A program made the position numbers and the translations under genes. From assembly GCA_016714005.1 (NCBI GenBank), contig JADJOA010000012.1, forward strand, positions 28,405 through 92,404: a stretch of DNA of 64,000 nucleotides, read 5' to 3'. This document shows positions 32,069 through 43,900 of the stretch, piece after piece. Within the stretch, counting starts at the first letter, position 1, and each line of letters begins with the position of its first letter. The DNA is from Bacteroidota bacterium (GTDB lineage Bacteria > Bacteroidota > Bacteroidia > AKYH767-A > OLB10). The notes under the pieces were generated by a model, which saw only the letters and a list, made by a program, of their open reading frames with translations, ran no database searches and was not told where the DNA came from.

Positions 32069-34200
32069 TTAAACCAAGATCTTTTCTCCTTTTAAGGCAA
32101 TGCTTTCTAAACATTTAAATGTTGCAAGCATACTTATGTATTGCTCCTGAAAAGAAATTGGAGTTGAGCCTCCGTTTTTTATTGCATTAATATAAGCTAC
32201 AACTTCATTATTATGCCCTTTATCCTGTGCACCCTTAGTAATTTTTTCTGATTTGCCAATTAAACGCAACTCTTTATAATCATCAAGCACTACTACAATT
32301 CCTCCGCTAAAAACTTCTAAATATTCTTTGCTTAGTAATTTATTTCCATTACTGAAATAACTGATGTTGGCAATGCTTCCATTTTCAAATGCAAGCTGAA
32401 TTGTAACAGTATCTTGTAAATTGTGCGGCTCTTTTATGGCATTTGCAGTTACACTAACAATTTTAGAACCTGCAATAAACATACACAAATCTATAAAGTG
32501 GCAGGCCTCACCCACAATTCTTCCTCCTCCTAATTTTGCATCGTGAACCCGGTGGTCGGCAGGTATGTTTCCGGCATTTATCCGGTAGTTAATAGCACAA
32601 GGTATTTCTTTGCTGATGGATTTTTTTAATTGTTGAATAAATGGAGCAAATCTTCTGTTAAAACCAACCATCAGGTGAGAGTTTGTTTTTGCAAAGGTTT
32701 CCTTTATTTCATTCAGTTCATCAATATTCATACATAATGGCTTTTCTACAAAAACATTTTTATTGTTTTTTAAAGCCTGTAAAACGTAAGCAGCATGTGT
32801 GTCATGTCTTGTTGCAATAAACACCGTATTCACATCTTTGCTGATAAAAATATCATCTGCATTACCGCTTGCAAAAGCAAATCCGTTTTTATCCGCAATA
32901 TTTCTTGCATTGCTTGGGCGTGCTGTTACCACTCCTGCAAATTTTGCACTCGTATTTTTAATTGCAGGAGGAATTAAAAGTTTTGCCCGAAACTTCCTGC
33001 TCCAATCAGGCCCACATTTTACATCTGTTTTAGAAAAAGATTTTTTATTAAGTGAAACAGATGTGTTTATTTTTTTTTCTAAATCATATTTTAAAACCAT
33101 GCCAACAAAGGGTTCGGTTTTATTCATAATAAGGTCATAAGCTTTAGGAGCATCATTAAAGCCAAAGGTGTGAGTAAGCAAATTTTCAATATTTTTATTT
33201 TTTTATCCTTTATCAAATCCACAAATGCCTGCATGTTTCTGTTCTCTGTCCAACGCACATAACCATAAGGGTAATCGATTCCTAATTCCTCGTATTCCGA
33301 ATCGTAACGTCCAGGCCCATAAGAGCAGCTCATTTTCAAATCAAGCTCTTTTTTAAAATAGTTAGCGCGTTTAAATCCTGTAGGTACAGCACCTACAATA
33401 ACTACTTTTCCTTTTTTGCGGGATAATGTTCCTGCTAAATCAACAGGATCTAAAGAATCAGTTCCCGCTGTTATAATAACAGCATCTGTGCCGTATCCAT
33501 CAGTAAAATCAGAAATTATGTTTTCTAAATCTTCTCTGCTACGTGTTAATGCCAAATCAATTCCATTACTTTCAGCAAGTTTTACCATTCTTGCGTCTAC
33601 ATCTATTCCAATTGTTTTTACACCACTTGCTTTTAGCATTTGTACGGTTAATTGTCCCACTAACCCTAAACCTATCACAACACAATTTTCTCCCAAACGT
33701 AAATCAGCTTGTCTTATGCCTTGCAATGCAATAGCACCTAGTGTGGTAAATGCTGCGTGAGCCATTTCAACATTCTTATCAATTTTCACACATAAATTAA
33801 CAGGCACTGCAATAACCTCAGAGTGATTGGCGCTATTGCCACCACACGCAACAAGATCGCCAACTTTTAAATCCTTAACATCGGTAGCCACTGCAATTAT
33901 TTCTCCCGATGTGCTATAACCCAATGGTGTTGGTGCATCTAATTTGTTCATCACCATTTTATAGGTATTCATTACACCAAAGGTTTTAGCAGCATCAATA
34001 ACCTTTTTTACTTCTTCTTTTCTTGCACGAGCTTTTCCTATATAACTTAATCGGGCATCCTTCACTGTTTTACCTTCAGTGCCTGCACTTATCAACGAAA
34101 AATGGTTTCTTACCAATACCTGTCCTGATGAAAGTGCCGGAAACGGAACTTCAAGCAATTGCATTTTACCGTCTTTTAAATTTTGGGTTAATTGTTCCAT
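32069..34200 (-). CDS. Bi-domain oxidoreductase: zinc-type alcohol dehydrogenase fused to Gfo/Idh/MocA
   Basis: About 710 residues, a known fused architecture from surface-polysaccharide loci. The N-terminal half is a medium-chain dehydrogenase with SAGTEGKTV, a nucleotide-binding GLGLVGQLTVQMLKASG and GKVVIVGAVPTG. The C-terminal half is a Gfo/Idh/MocA oxidoreductase with VFIATRHDTHAAYVLQALKN, VEKPLCMN and GGGRIVGEACHFIDL. A frameshift near 33190 separates the halves. The Rossmann motif of the second half, NVGLIGAGSFGQNF, appears only in another frame between about 33020 and 32980, so two further compensating indels lie there. Its role is probably sugar-nucleotide modification; the substrate is unknown. 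It is third in the minus-strand cluster with an epimerase and a glycosyltransferase. Confidence 0.85.
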
Positions 34201-34256
34201 GAAAATTTATACTGCAATTTTTTTATTAATTTTTGAAGATATGTTCTTTGCAATGA

Positions 34257-35213
34257 TTAGTTATTTGCAAAGTACCATGATTTAAATTCCTCCAATCCTT
34301 CATTTAAAGAAGTAGAGGGGGAGTAGTCAAGTAATTTTTTTGCCTTGCTCACATTTGCAAATGTAATGGGAACATCACCAGGTTGGTTTGGCAACTTATC
34401 AAGAATTGCTTTTTTGCCAACCGAAGCTTCAATTGCAGAAATAAGTTCCAGCAATGTTACAGTTCTGCTATTACCTAAATTAACAACTTCAAATAAACTT
34501 TTGTCATAGTCAATGGCATTTCTAATTCCCTGCACAATGTCCTGAACAAATGTGTAATCGCGGCTGGTGCTGCCATCACCAAAAAAAGGTATAGGCTTGC
34601 CGTTATCTATCAGTTTAAAAAATTTATGTATAGCTAAGTCGGGGCGTTGACGTGGGCCAAACACCGTAAAAAAACGCAAGGCAATAAAACGAATATTATA
34701 CAAATGGGCATAAGTATGACCAATTAACTCACTGCAGAAAACTTTTGTAGCAGCATAAGGAGAAATTGGATTAAGCACGTAATAATCTTCGCTCCAGGGT
34801 GTACGTGGGTTTACCCCATAAACACTGCTGCTTGATGCAAATACAAACTGTTTTATGTTATGCTCTTTAGCCTTTTCTAACAAGTTAATTGTACCTTTTA
34901 CATTTACATCTTCGTAAAGCAAAGGATTTTCTATGCTTGGTCTTACACCAGCACGTGCGGCAATGTGTACAACAGCATCAAACTTAGTTACAAAAACTTT
35001 TTCAAGAAAAGCGTTATCACGTATATCTCCTTCAAGTAGCCGGAAGTTTTTATTGAGTAAGGATGATGAAATGTTTTTGCGTTTGATATGGGGATCGTAA
35101 AAAGTATCAAAGCAATCTAAGCAATAAACTTCCCAGTTGTTTTCGTTGAGTAATTTTTCAACTAAAGTGCTGCCAATAAAACCTGCACCGCCTGTAACTA
35201 AAATTTTTTCAAA
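34257..35213 (-). CDS. NAD-dependent sugar-nucleotide epimerase (UDP-glucuronate epimerase-like)
   Basis: An extended short-chain dehydrogenase of about 319 residues acting on a UDP-sugar, most like UDP-glucuronate or UDP-glucose 4-epimerases. Visible marks are the nucleotide loop VTGGAGFIGS at the N-terminus, HIAARAGVRPSIENP, the SSSVYG strand, the catalytic YxxxK as SPYAATK, FFTVFGPRQRPD and GDGSTSRDYTFVQD. The frame is open back to FEKILV at 35211-35213 but contains no ATG there. The stop of the upstream glycosyltransferase lies just 7 bases before this point. Translation may start at a rare codon or a base may be missing. It is part of a polysaccharide cluster. Confidence 0.88.
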   Translation of the reverse strand, partial: FEKILVTGGAGFIGSTLVEKLLNENNWEVYCLDCFDTFYDPHIKRKNISSSLLNKNFRLLEGDIRDNAFLEKVFVTKFDAVVHIAARAGVRPSIENPLLYEDVNVKGTINLLEKAKEHNIKQFVFASSSSVYGVNPRTPWSEDYYVLNPISPYAATKVFCSELIGHTYAHLYNIRFIALRFFTVFGPRQRPDLAIHKFFKLIDNGKPIPFFGDGSTSRDYTFVQDIVQGIRNAIDYDKSLFEVVNLGNSRTVTLLELISAIEASVGKKAILDKLPNQPGDVPITFANVSKAKKLLDYSPSTSLNEGLEEFKSWYFANN

Positions 35214-35219
35214 TTTGTT

Positions 35220-36341
35220 TTAATGATGTTGCTTAATTTGATTCAATAACCGACCTAAAAACATTTCCCATACGTTCAACCATTTTTCTTCAGTAAGGTT
35301 ATCAAGATAAATTCTCCTGCTTTCTGCTCCCATTTTATCTCTTAAAGATTTATCAGCCGCAAGTATTGCAATTTTTTCTGCAAGTTGTTTCACATTTTTC
35401 TTCTCTACTAAAAAGCCATTTTGTCCATCGTGTACGCTTTCAGAAATTGCGGCATGATCTGTAGAAATTACAGGCAGCCCTGCTGCCATTGCCTCAACTG
35501 TTACCCATGGATGTCCTTCGTTTCTGTAATAGGTGGGGAAGACAAAAATATCAGCCTCGCTAAATATTTTAAATTTTTTATCTCCTTTAACTGGTCCATG
35601 ATTAACGATTGGTAAACCCGGATTTTTTTGTAATAAAATCTTCAAATAGTTTTTGACTCTTCATCGCGCCACTCACCCGCAAAAGCAAACACCACATCTT
35701 TGTTTTTTGCACACACTTCGGGTGCTGCATATAAGGCTTCAAGCACTCCCTTTGTTTTTACATAATTGCCTAAAAACAAAACTGTAATTTTCGTGATTAC
35801 GAGTTTCGTAATTTACAGGAAAATTACCGCCATTTGGTATTACAAAAATTTTGTTGTCGGGCATAATCCAGTTAAAAAGCGGGCGTAAATTGTTGCCGAG
35901 AACAATTTGTCCGTTAACTTTTTTGTGCACAAACCTTATAAACCATTTCATTAAGCCGCCACTCTCGTTGTACCAGTTCAAAAAATAACCTCCACGTAAA
36001 TGGGTGAGCACTTTTTTGCCAAAAAGTTTAGCAATAAGAATATATCCTGCATCGCGTGTATAACCAACGGTTGACTGACCGGCAGGTACGTAAACCAAAT
36101 CGGGTTTATGTTTTATACAGTACCAAAAAAGTTGTATGTATTGTTTAATTGCTAAGTAAAAATTAGTGAAATCCAATTTTGCAAGCGTATTAATATCACG
36201 ATGGTCAGATAAATCGAGATGAACTAAATTGAATTCTTCCTTAAGTTTTGAATTTATAATTATTTCACACGCTACCGATGGACCAATGTAGGGCGGAGGT
36301 AATTTGCCTAAGAAAATAACTGTATATTTTTTTGTGTCCAC
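35220..36341 (-). CDS. Glycosyltransferase, GT4/group 1 type
   Basis: About 373 residues of GT-B fold when a frameshift region at about 35640-35770 is joined. The N-terminal domain begins TVIFLGKLPPPYIGPSVA, the usual glycine-poor loop of group 1 transferases. The C-terminal domain restarts with LFLGNYVKTKGVLEALYAA, then FSEADIFVFPTYYRNEGHPW and TVEAMAAGLPVIST, which hold the EX7E-like sugar-nucleotide site (E in NEG and E in TVEA). It transfers a sugar in exopolysaccharide or lipopolysaccharide synthesis; donor and acceptor are unknown. It is the first gene of the three-gene minus-strand cluster, behind a strong terminator. Confidence 0.88.
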
Positions 36342-36430
36342 TTGCTGATTCTTTCCTTATTATTTTGGGGCTGCAAAGAAAACTTTTTTTGTTGATTTTT
36401 GGAAAGTTACGGATGACTTAAGTGAAAATA

Positions 36431-36467
36431 AAAAGCCCCCTTTATGGCTTCCATAAAGGGGGCTTTT
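36431..36467 (-). terminator. Perfect 17-base hairpin terminator
   Basis: The arms AAAAGCCCCCTTTATGG (36431-36447) and its exact complement (36451-36467) flank a CTT loop. It lies 12 bases after the stop of the 36480 gene and is T-flanked on the minus strand. It insulates the polysaccharide cluster from the T9SS gene upstream. Confidence 0.88.
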
Positions 36468-36479
36468 TAAAACTTTTAT

Positions 36480-39400
36480 TTATTGAATAACAACCTTAGC
36501 ATTAAGGTTCTCTCTGCCGTTATTAATGTTAATCATATATAAGCCTTTAGCAAGATGGCTGTTGAGGCTGATTTCATTAATGCCGCTTGTAAAGCTTAAA
36601 ACAGTTTTGGTTATCAACTTACCTGAGTTGTCAATGATGTTTATGTTGTAAACTCCATTGTCTGATACTGAAGCTACAATTTTTAAAACGCTTCCGCTTT
36701 GCGCTGCAGATACTATTTCGGCTGATTTATTATCGCAAGGATTGATACTAATGGTTTTTAAATCTTCGGTTTCACCATTAAAATCAGTTTGCTTTAATCG
36801 GTAAAATAGTTTGGTTTTTTTCAGGAGCACGATCTACATACTCGTAGTGCGTAAGTGAATTAATAGTGCCAGAACCGGTAACTCTTTTTAATAATGAGAA
36901 ATTAATTCCGTTAGTGCTTTTCTCAAGATCAAAATAATTATTGTTTAACTCTGAAGCAGTTGCCCATGATAAAGAGACATTTTATTAAAACACTCTGCAT
37001 TAAAGCTAAGCAATACAACAGGTAACGGGTTGGCTGCTGATGCAATTGCCCACCAGCCATTGTTTTGTTGAACAGGCACGCCATTTATCGTTAGAATAGT
37101 TGTAGCAACTGCCCAACTTTGTGTTCCAGGTATTGGAAAGTTCCAAGCCATTGTACCATTAAGAAAATTTTGACCCTTGTAATATGGTGATGCAGGTGCA
37201 GGAGTAACTAATTCGGATGGAAGAACTCTTAAAGAGATGTTTCCAGTTATTGAAGGACCTGTTTTACGAACAAGCCAAAAACGATCAATTGTATTAGCAC
37301 TGTTGTTCGTACCTCCTAAATTATCAACATGAGATACGGTTGGAGGATAAGGTAAGTTTGCAGCATTTGTTCTGAATGTTGTAAAGCTAACAGTATCAAC
37401 AATGCCGGCCGAGATGCTGCCGGTATAGCTGAGAGTCATCCATATTGCTCAGCCGGAAGTCATTAAAGTCTCTCTTAAAAGGAATAGTATGTACCAGAGT
37501 ATTATTTCCAATACGCCATCTGAGTTGGCTATTTCCATCAAAAGTTTCTGCTCTCAAGTAACCATCATTCATTCCAAGATACTTTATTGCGGTATCCATT
37601 GGGTTTTCTATTAAAAGATAATTGCCGCCTGAATTTACATCTCTCGGATACGCACTGCTTGTAGAAAGGTTTAACTCACCCTTTCTTAAAATTAATTGTT
37701 GTCTAACAACTATATTTCCTACCGAAGATAAATACACCCACTCTTGTCCGGGAGTTCCACCGCTATTTATTTCTAATATTCCGTATTTGTGTTTAGATGC
37801 AGTAGCTTTTCCGACCCCAATACCAGTCAGTTTTTGGATATCATCACTCATATACTCAATTATGGATTGAGGAAACAAGTAGTAATCCATGTTACATGCA
37901 GCGCTTATTGCGGCATTGTTGGTGCCATCATAAAGTCCATTTGAATTTTGAATGCGTAATCTACCTGCATTTCCCAACCATTATACCAGCATTTGTAGCC
38001 GTACAATTTGAAAATATTTTACTGTTATTTCTTAAAATAAGACTGCCATCGGTGAGTATAGATAGGTGATCAATGTTAGCAGATGTATGTGAGCAAACTT
38101 GAAAATCACCACTCACCACATCAACAGTAGTTCCTGCTGAAACCTGTTGTTTTACTTGCTGAATATAATGACCACTGCCTACAGTACGGGTAAAAGTGCT
38201 GGTGCCTGTTCTTCCAAACTTAATGCTGCCATTAAAGGAACTTGTGTTTGGATAAGAACTGATTATTTGACCCGAAATACCAAAATTTATAAAGGGCTAT
38301 TTATTTCAAGCGTGTCCCATTTAGTAGAATTTACATTGTTATTCATATTAATGGTTCCACCTGTATGCGCAAAGTCACCAACAAAATCATCATTTTTATT
38401 AATGCTAACCTTAGCCTCAAATACGTTGTTGGGTCTTGAAAGATTATTATAAAAATAAAAAGCGCCCGATGACATGGTAAATCCGCCATCAACATTTAAT
38501 TCAGGTTGTTTTAATACTGGTGGATAACCTTTTAAATTTAAAGTTCCACCGGTAATAGTTAAATCTCCATTAATCGTCCCTGTATAATCACCTTCATCGC
38601 CAGATAAATAGGTAGTTGCGCTTGAGCCGTGAGTAAAATTACCTCCAATGTTCATTACTACATTGTGATTGGTTTGATTACCTGGTAAAAAGTTGAAACT
38701 ATTGTTTCCTCCTGATATAGCAAGGTTTCCGGTAATATTTACTAATTCGTTTCCAAATCCCTTGCTTGAAATAAATGTTCCTGTTGTGCCTCCTATAATC
38801 AAATCTCCAGCAACGTTAAAATTTAAAGCAATAGTGTTTACATTAGAGGATATAAGTGGTACGCTATTTATCTGAAAAGTATTAGCCGCACTGGCAAAAT
38901 TTACGTCAACATTTCCACCAACAGTAAAATTATTGGTTGTATATAAAATATTTATGGCTTTATACGCTTCAAAAATTCCGTTATTAAAATCAATGGAGCC
39001 GAATTGAAAAGTAGGAATTCCTGAGTTAGTTGAAGAAGAATTATTAATTCCGTAATGATACCCACCATTTTGAACAAAGGCATTGGTAACAGTATAGTTT
39101 AAAGCGCCATTACCACTGCTTGGTGATAAGCCGAAAATTCCTGCAAACAATCCATTATTTTGGGTGAAATTTCCTGTAACATGAAATTCAACATTTCCAT
39201 TACCACTGTAATTGCCATACACGCCCTGGCCTGATAATACGCCTGAATTAATTAAATCAAAATTCCCGCCAACTCTAAAAACAGTTGCACCTGAACCGGC
39301 ATGCGCTTTAAAATAATTTGATGCTAAAGAACTGTTAAAGGTAAAGTTCTCACCAACAATTACTGAGTCAATTCCGGCAGAGTTTGGGTTTAATTGCGCA

Positions 39401-40830
39401 TCAAAGTACCCTCCCGTCATGGTTAATTTTCTGCCAACAAGAAAGGTTACAGCGCCAGAATCATTAGCAGCCTTAAAATCGGCAAGATTTGCTGATGTAA
39501 TAAAATCTCTGCCTACAGTAATTCTTGTTTTATTAACCTTTGCCGGAAATTGAACCAAGGTAGGCGCATGGTAATACGATGGGCTATTGACGATATAGGT
39601 AGTACTTGTACCTGAAATAATAAAATCCTGATTTACATTGAAATTTACTAACCCTTTTGGATGTGTAAATACCCAAGGCGCAGCGGTTCCGCCCATAAAG
39701 GTGTTTCCGTTACCACCTTGTATGTAAACATTGTTTGCACTAAAGGTTAAAGCTCCGGTAAAGCTGTCAATAAATCTTACACTCAATGGAAACACCGGAC
39801 CACCAATAGTAAAATCACCTCCTATTGCAATGCTACAACTACCATTAACTTGTTTTAAAATATCAAACCTTATCGCTCTTGAGAGGGAAAGATTGCCACT
39901 AATGTTTATTGTTGCACTGGCATTGCGCTGTAAAGAATCAACATTGTAAACAGCAAAAAAACTGTTTCTTATATCCACATTACCGTTAACATTCCAGGTT
40001 AATGCCCCTATGCCAGCACCAAGTTTACCATTCATTATAAACATGGTGTCGGTGGTAGTACTATTAAATAGGAAGTTTCCGGTTGTTAAATTTAAAGGTC
40101 TGTTAGCACCTTCCTGAAAAATGATGTTACCGGATCCAACCACGTCAACATCCTGAAGAGTAAGTAAAGTAGATGAACCCGTACCGTCATCCATACGCAA
40201 AGTTCCGGCATTTACAGTTAACTTACCAAGAACTTTGCTTTGAAACAAACCATTTTGCTCCCATGGTGAAACCCCATTAAAATTTACTATAAGGTTTCCT
40301 ATATTGTTTGGTCCAATTCTGGTAACATCAAAAAGTGGTAAAGCAGTAGTTGACCATTTATTAATTATGAGCGTGCTCGTTGCTGAAAACATCTCGGTTC
40401 CATTTTCAAAAACTGATTCTTCAGAGGCAATATTCGCTCTTGGATTATGAGTATAGGAAGCATTGCCAAGCATTTGAAAATTTGCAGGCAAAAGCAAATC
40501 TAATCGCCCGTTATTTACAATGGACCCACTGGGTCCAATTGTTATATTTCCCTTTACGTTGAGTGAAACACTTGCAGCATTGTCAATTATCAAAGTGCCA
40601 TTAACAGTTAAATCGTTAATAAACTCTGTATTTATATTGACATTTACAGTTGCCCCAAGAGGAATTACCACATTGGTATCTAAAGGAGGAATCATTCCGC
40701 CTGGCCAGGTTCCAAGAGCACCCCATGAACCTCCTGCACCATTAGCAGTAATGGTTTGTGCATTATTTTGTGTAAAGCAAATTACAAACAGGAGAATTAA
40801 GATAACAGTGTGCGTAATTTTTTTGATCAT
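36480..40830 (-). CDS. Large T9SS cargo protein with beta-helix-like repeats
   Basis: About 1,450 residues when frameshifts near 38288, 37980, 37435, 36965 and 36840 are read through. A signal peptide (ATG at 40830, MIKKITHTVILI...) is followed by about 800 residues of repeated short units with the pattern G(N/D)(F/L/I)..(T/S/N)GG(T/N), such as VGGNFDLINSG, VTGNFTQNNG and IGGNFTHGSS. These suggest a right-handed parallel beta-helix. Then comes the common FN3-like segment (LPVVLLSFNAEC, LSWATASELNN, YRLKQTDFNG) and a type A T9SS sorting domain ending NLNAKVVIQ. It is probably a surface protein or extracellular polysaccharide-active protein; no catalytic motif was seen. A GTG at 40851 is an alternative start. 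Confidence 0.82.
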
Positions 40831-40927
40831 TTTTTTAATGTTTTGTAGCACAAGTCTCAGTTATACGTTAAACTATACTTAAGGTTTAACGGGTAAAACT
40901 ATAAAGTTCAATCATAAAAACAAACAA

Positions 40928-40971
40928 AAAAAACGGATTATGGTTAAAATTTTAACCATAATCCGTTTTTT
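40928..40971 (-). terminator. Perfect 22-base palindromic terminator
   Basis: AAAAAACGGATTATGGTTAA and following AA at 40928-40949 are matched base for base by 40950-40971. The AAAATTTT centre gives the loop. It lies 17 bases after the stop of the 40989 gene and reads as a stem plus T-run in either direction. Confidence 0.85.
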
Positions 40972-40988
40972 AAGCCCTTTTGGGTTTA

Positions 40989-43900
40989 TTATTCAACTAC
41001 AAACTTACTTTGTTTTACCACATCATTTGATTCAAAATTCAATATGTAACTTCCCTTTGCAAAATTTGAAACATCTACTTTTTCATTCAATAAAGTTCCT
41101 TTATTGAAGCCTTTTGATACTATAATTCTACCCTGTAAATCCATTATTTTTAACATAGAGTAGCTGTTTAATTCGCTATTAAGAGATATATTTATGAATG
41201 AATTTGCAGGATTTGGTGCAATTGTCAAACGATTGTCAGATGTTGGCTCTTGGTTTTCCACAGCATCTCCTGCCAATCTGCACGATAAATTTACCATAAA
41301 TGATTTGGTAGCGGCACCGCAAGCGTTAGAGGCTGTTAACATAACGGGTCCATTGTTTGCACCCCAGTCAAGTATTAAGTTAGATGTGTTTTGCCCAGCT
41401 ATGTAAGTTGCAGAAGGAGGGAAAGCCCATGTTAAATTGTAAGTGCCCAATACGTTTGATATATCCGCATTAAACTGCACACCCGATTCGTTGGCGCAAA
41501 TAACGGCAGGAGTCATAGCTATTGATGCAGGAGTATTGGGAGCACCTTTAACTGTAATACATCTATCAGTACTTGTACCGCAACCATTAGTAACGCTAAC
41601 ACAAACCTGACCGGTTGAAAGGTTGTTGGGCATTGTTATAGCAATAGAATTGCTTGTTGAACTACCTGTAGCACCTCCTGGTAATGTCCAGTTAAATGTA
41701 CCTCCTGCTACGGGTGGAGTTTGATAATTAATTACTGATCCGCATAATCCGTTAGAAAATCCGGATATTGAAGCTGGTCTTACTGGTGCACCAGATGTAA
41801 TAGTTTTACATTTTGGAGGAGAAATAACTCCGCAAGTACTTGTTACTTGGACACATATATCTCCCTGTGTAAATCCATTGTTAAAATTAACGTTTATTGA
41901 ATTTGAGTTTGAAGATCCACTACTGTTTGATGGCAGAGTCCACAAGTAATCAGCAGCACCACTTACAGGAGCAACATTATAGTTCTGAAGTGCTCCCGGG
42001 CATGCTGTGAATACTCCTGTTAATTGTGTTGTAGGACTTGCAGATTTAGTTAACGAAACTGTTTTGTATGGTGAAATGTAGCAAGGAGTTTTTGCAGCAA
42101 CACTAAGCGATCCACCATTCCAATTGTTTGCAAACATAACGGTAACAGAGTTGCCATTAGCAATTAATGTTGCATTACCTGTTATAGCCCAATCATAGTC
42201 AGTAGCACCAACAATAGGCGCACACGAAAAAGTTGCAGTTGTATTTTCGCAATGCGTAAATGTTCCGTTGGCAGCAATTACAGCAGCAGGAACAGATACT
42301 ATACCTCTAACCCATTGTACTTTACGGAGTGTAGCTCCACATGCGTTTGCAGCCTGTACGCCTATATGATAACCCGAAGTAGCTGAGCTTCCAAAAACAA
42401 GATTAGCATTAGGACTTAACGATGTATAAGTATTACCGCTCGATTCAAATATGCACCCAATGGGACTATCCCAAATGTATTGGGTAGCGCCATTGACAGG
42501 AGGTACAGATATTGATGCCGAAGTCGAATTACATGCGTAAGAAGGTAAGCCAATAATAGGAGGAACAACTACAGATGCTGACGGGGCAACCGTACTTACA
42601 ACAACTGAAACCGGAACACAATTACTAACACCACATGCGCCTTCAATGTTAAGGTAATAGGTAGTGTTTGAGGTAGGGCTCAATGAAAGCATACCGCTTG
42701 AACCACTGCCCGCTAAAGGACCACTGCATGATCCTGATCTCCATTTGTAAATTGTTCCCGGTGCATTTCCTAAATCACCACCAACTTGAGTCATTGAAAT
42801 TGGTGTAGGGGCACAAATTTGGTTATCTGTGTCATCAGTAGTAATTGTAACTGGTGCAGTAAAGTTAATGTAAGTTGAAGAAATTGTAACGGGCAAAGAG
42901 CCTACCGGGCAGTTATTTGCATCAGCAATTAAAGCCACATAATTTCCAGGTGATAAACCTGTAAATGCATCCGATAATTGATAAGAACCACCATTATTTA
43001 TTGAATATTGATATGGAGTAGTACCACCTGTAGGTGTTAAGGTAATAGTACCGTTATTTTGATTTGTACAAAACTCGTCAACATGGCTTTCTGTAAAACT
43101 TAATACATCAGGCTCAGTTATGTTTACGCCAATAGTTGCTTCACATCCATTTACATCAGTTGCTAAAATGGAATAAATTCCGGCTACGTTATTTGTAAAT
43201 ATTCCATCCAAATTAAAATTACTTCCGTCAGTAAACAAATAATCCGGTGTGCCTCCGCTTGCAGATATTTGATAACTACCATCACTAAACCCATTGCAGG
43301 TAACATTTGCCTGCGATGCTATGCTTAACGAAGGATTGTTGTTTACATCCACTATTAAACTTGTTGTAGCAGTACATAAATATTGATTAGTAACGGTTAA
43401 TGTATAGTTTCCAACATGTATTCCATCTGCGCTTGTTATGTTAGGATTTTGCTGAGTTGATGTAAAGCCATTTGGACCCGACCATTGGTAAGAATTTCCG
43501 CTTGACTGCCCGCTTGCACTGTTATTGCCACTAAAGTTGATGGTTAACCCTTGGCAAACCGGTGCGTTACTGTTTAACACGGGTGTTGGTGAAGGATTAA
43601 CTGAAATGCTTCTGTTCCCCTGAGCACTCATGCAACCGTTATAAGAAGCGGTAACATGATATGTTGTGTTCACAGATGGATTATCTGTTGGGGTGGCAGA
43701 GGAAGAAGTAAAACCAGATGGAGTTGAAGTCCAGGTATAGGTCATACCTGTTGTGGTAAATATTTTAATAGACCATGAAGATAATGTACCTACATCACCA
43801 TTAACTCTGTCAGACAAGTTTAAGGTCCAAGTTCCTGAAGTTGAAACGGGAAATGTAAATCCTGACCAGTTATGGCTTGAGCCATTGGTTGCAGATGGAA

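Noticed and set aside
36480..40830. Separate small genes in the T9SS protein region
   Set aside because: Each fragment continues the previous one in another frame, and the last one carries the sorting domain; one gene explains all.
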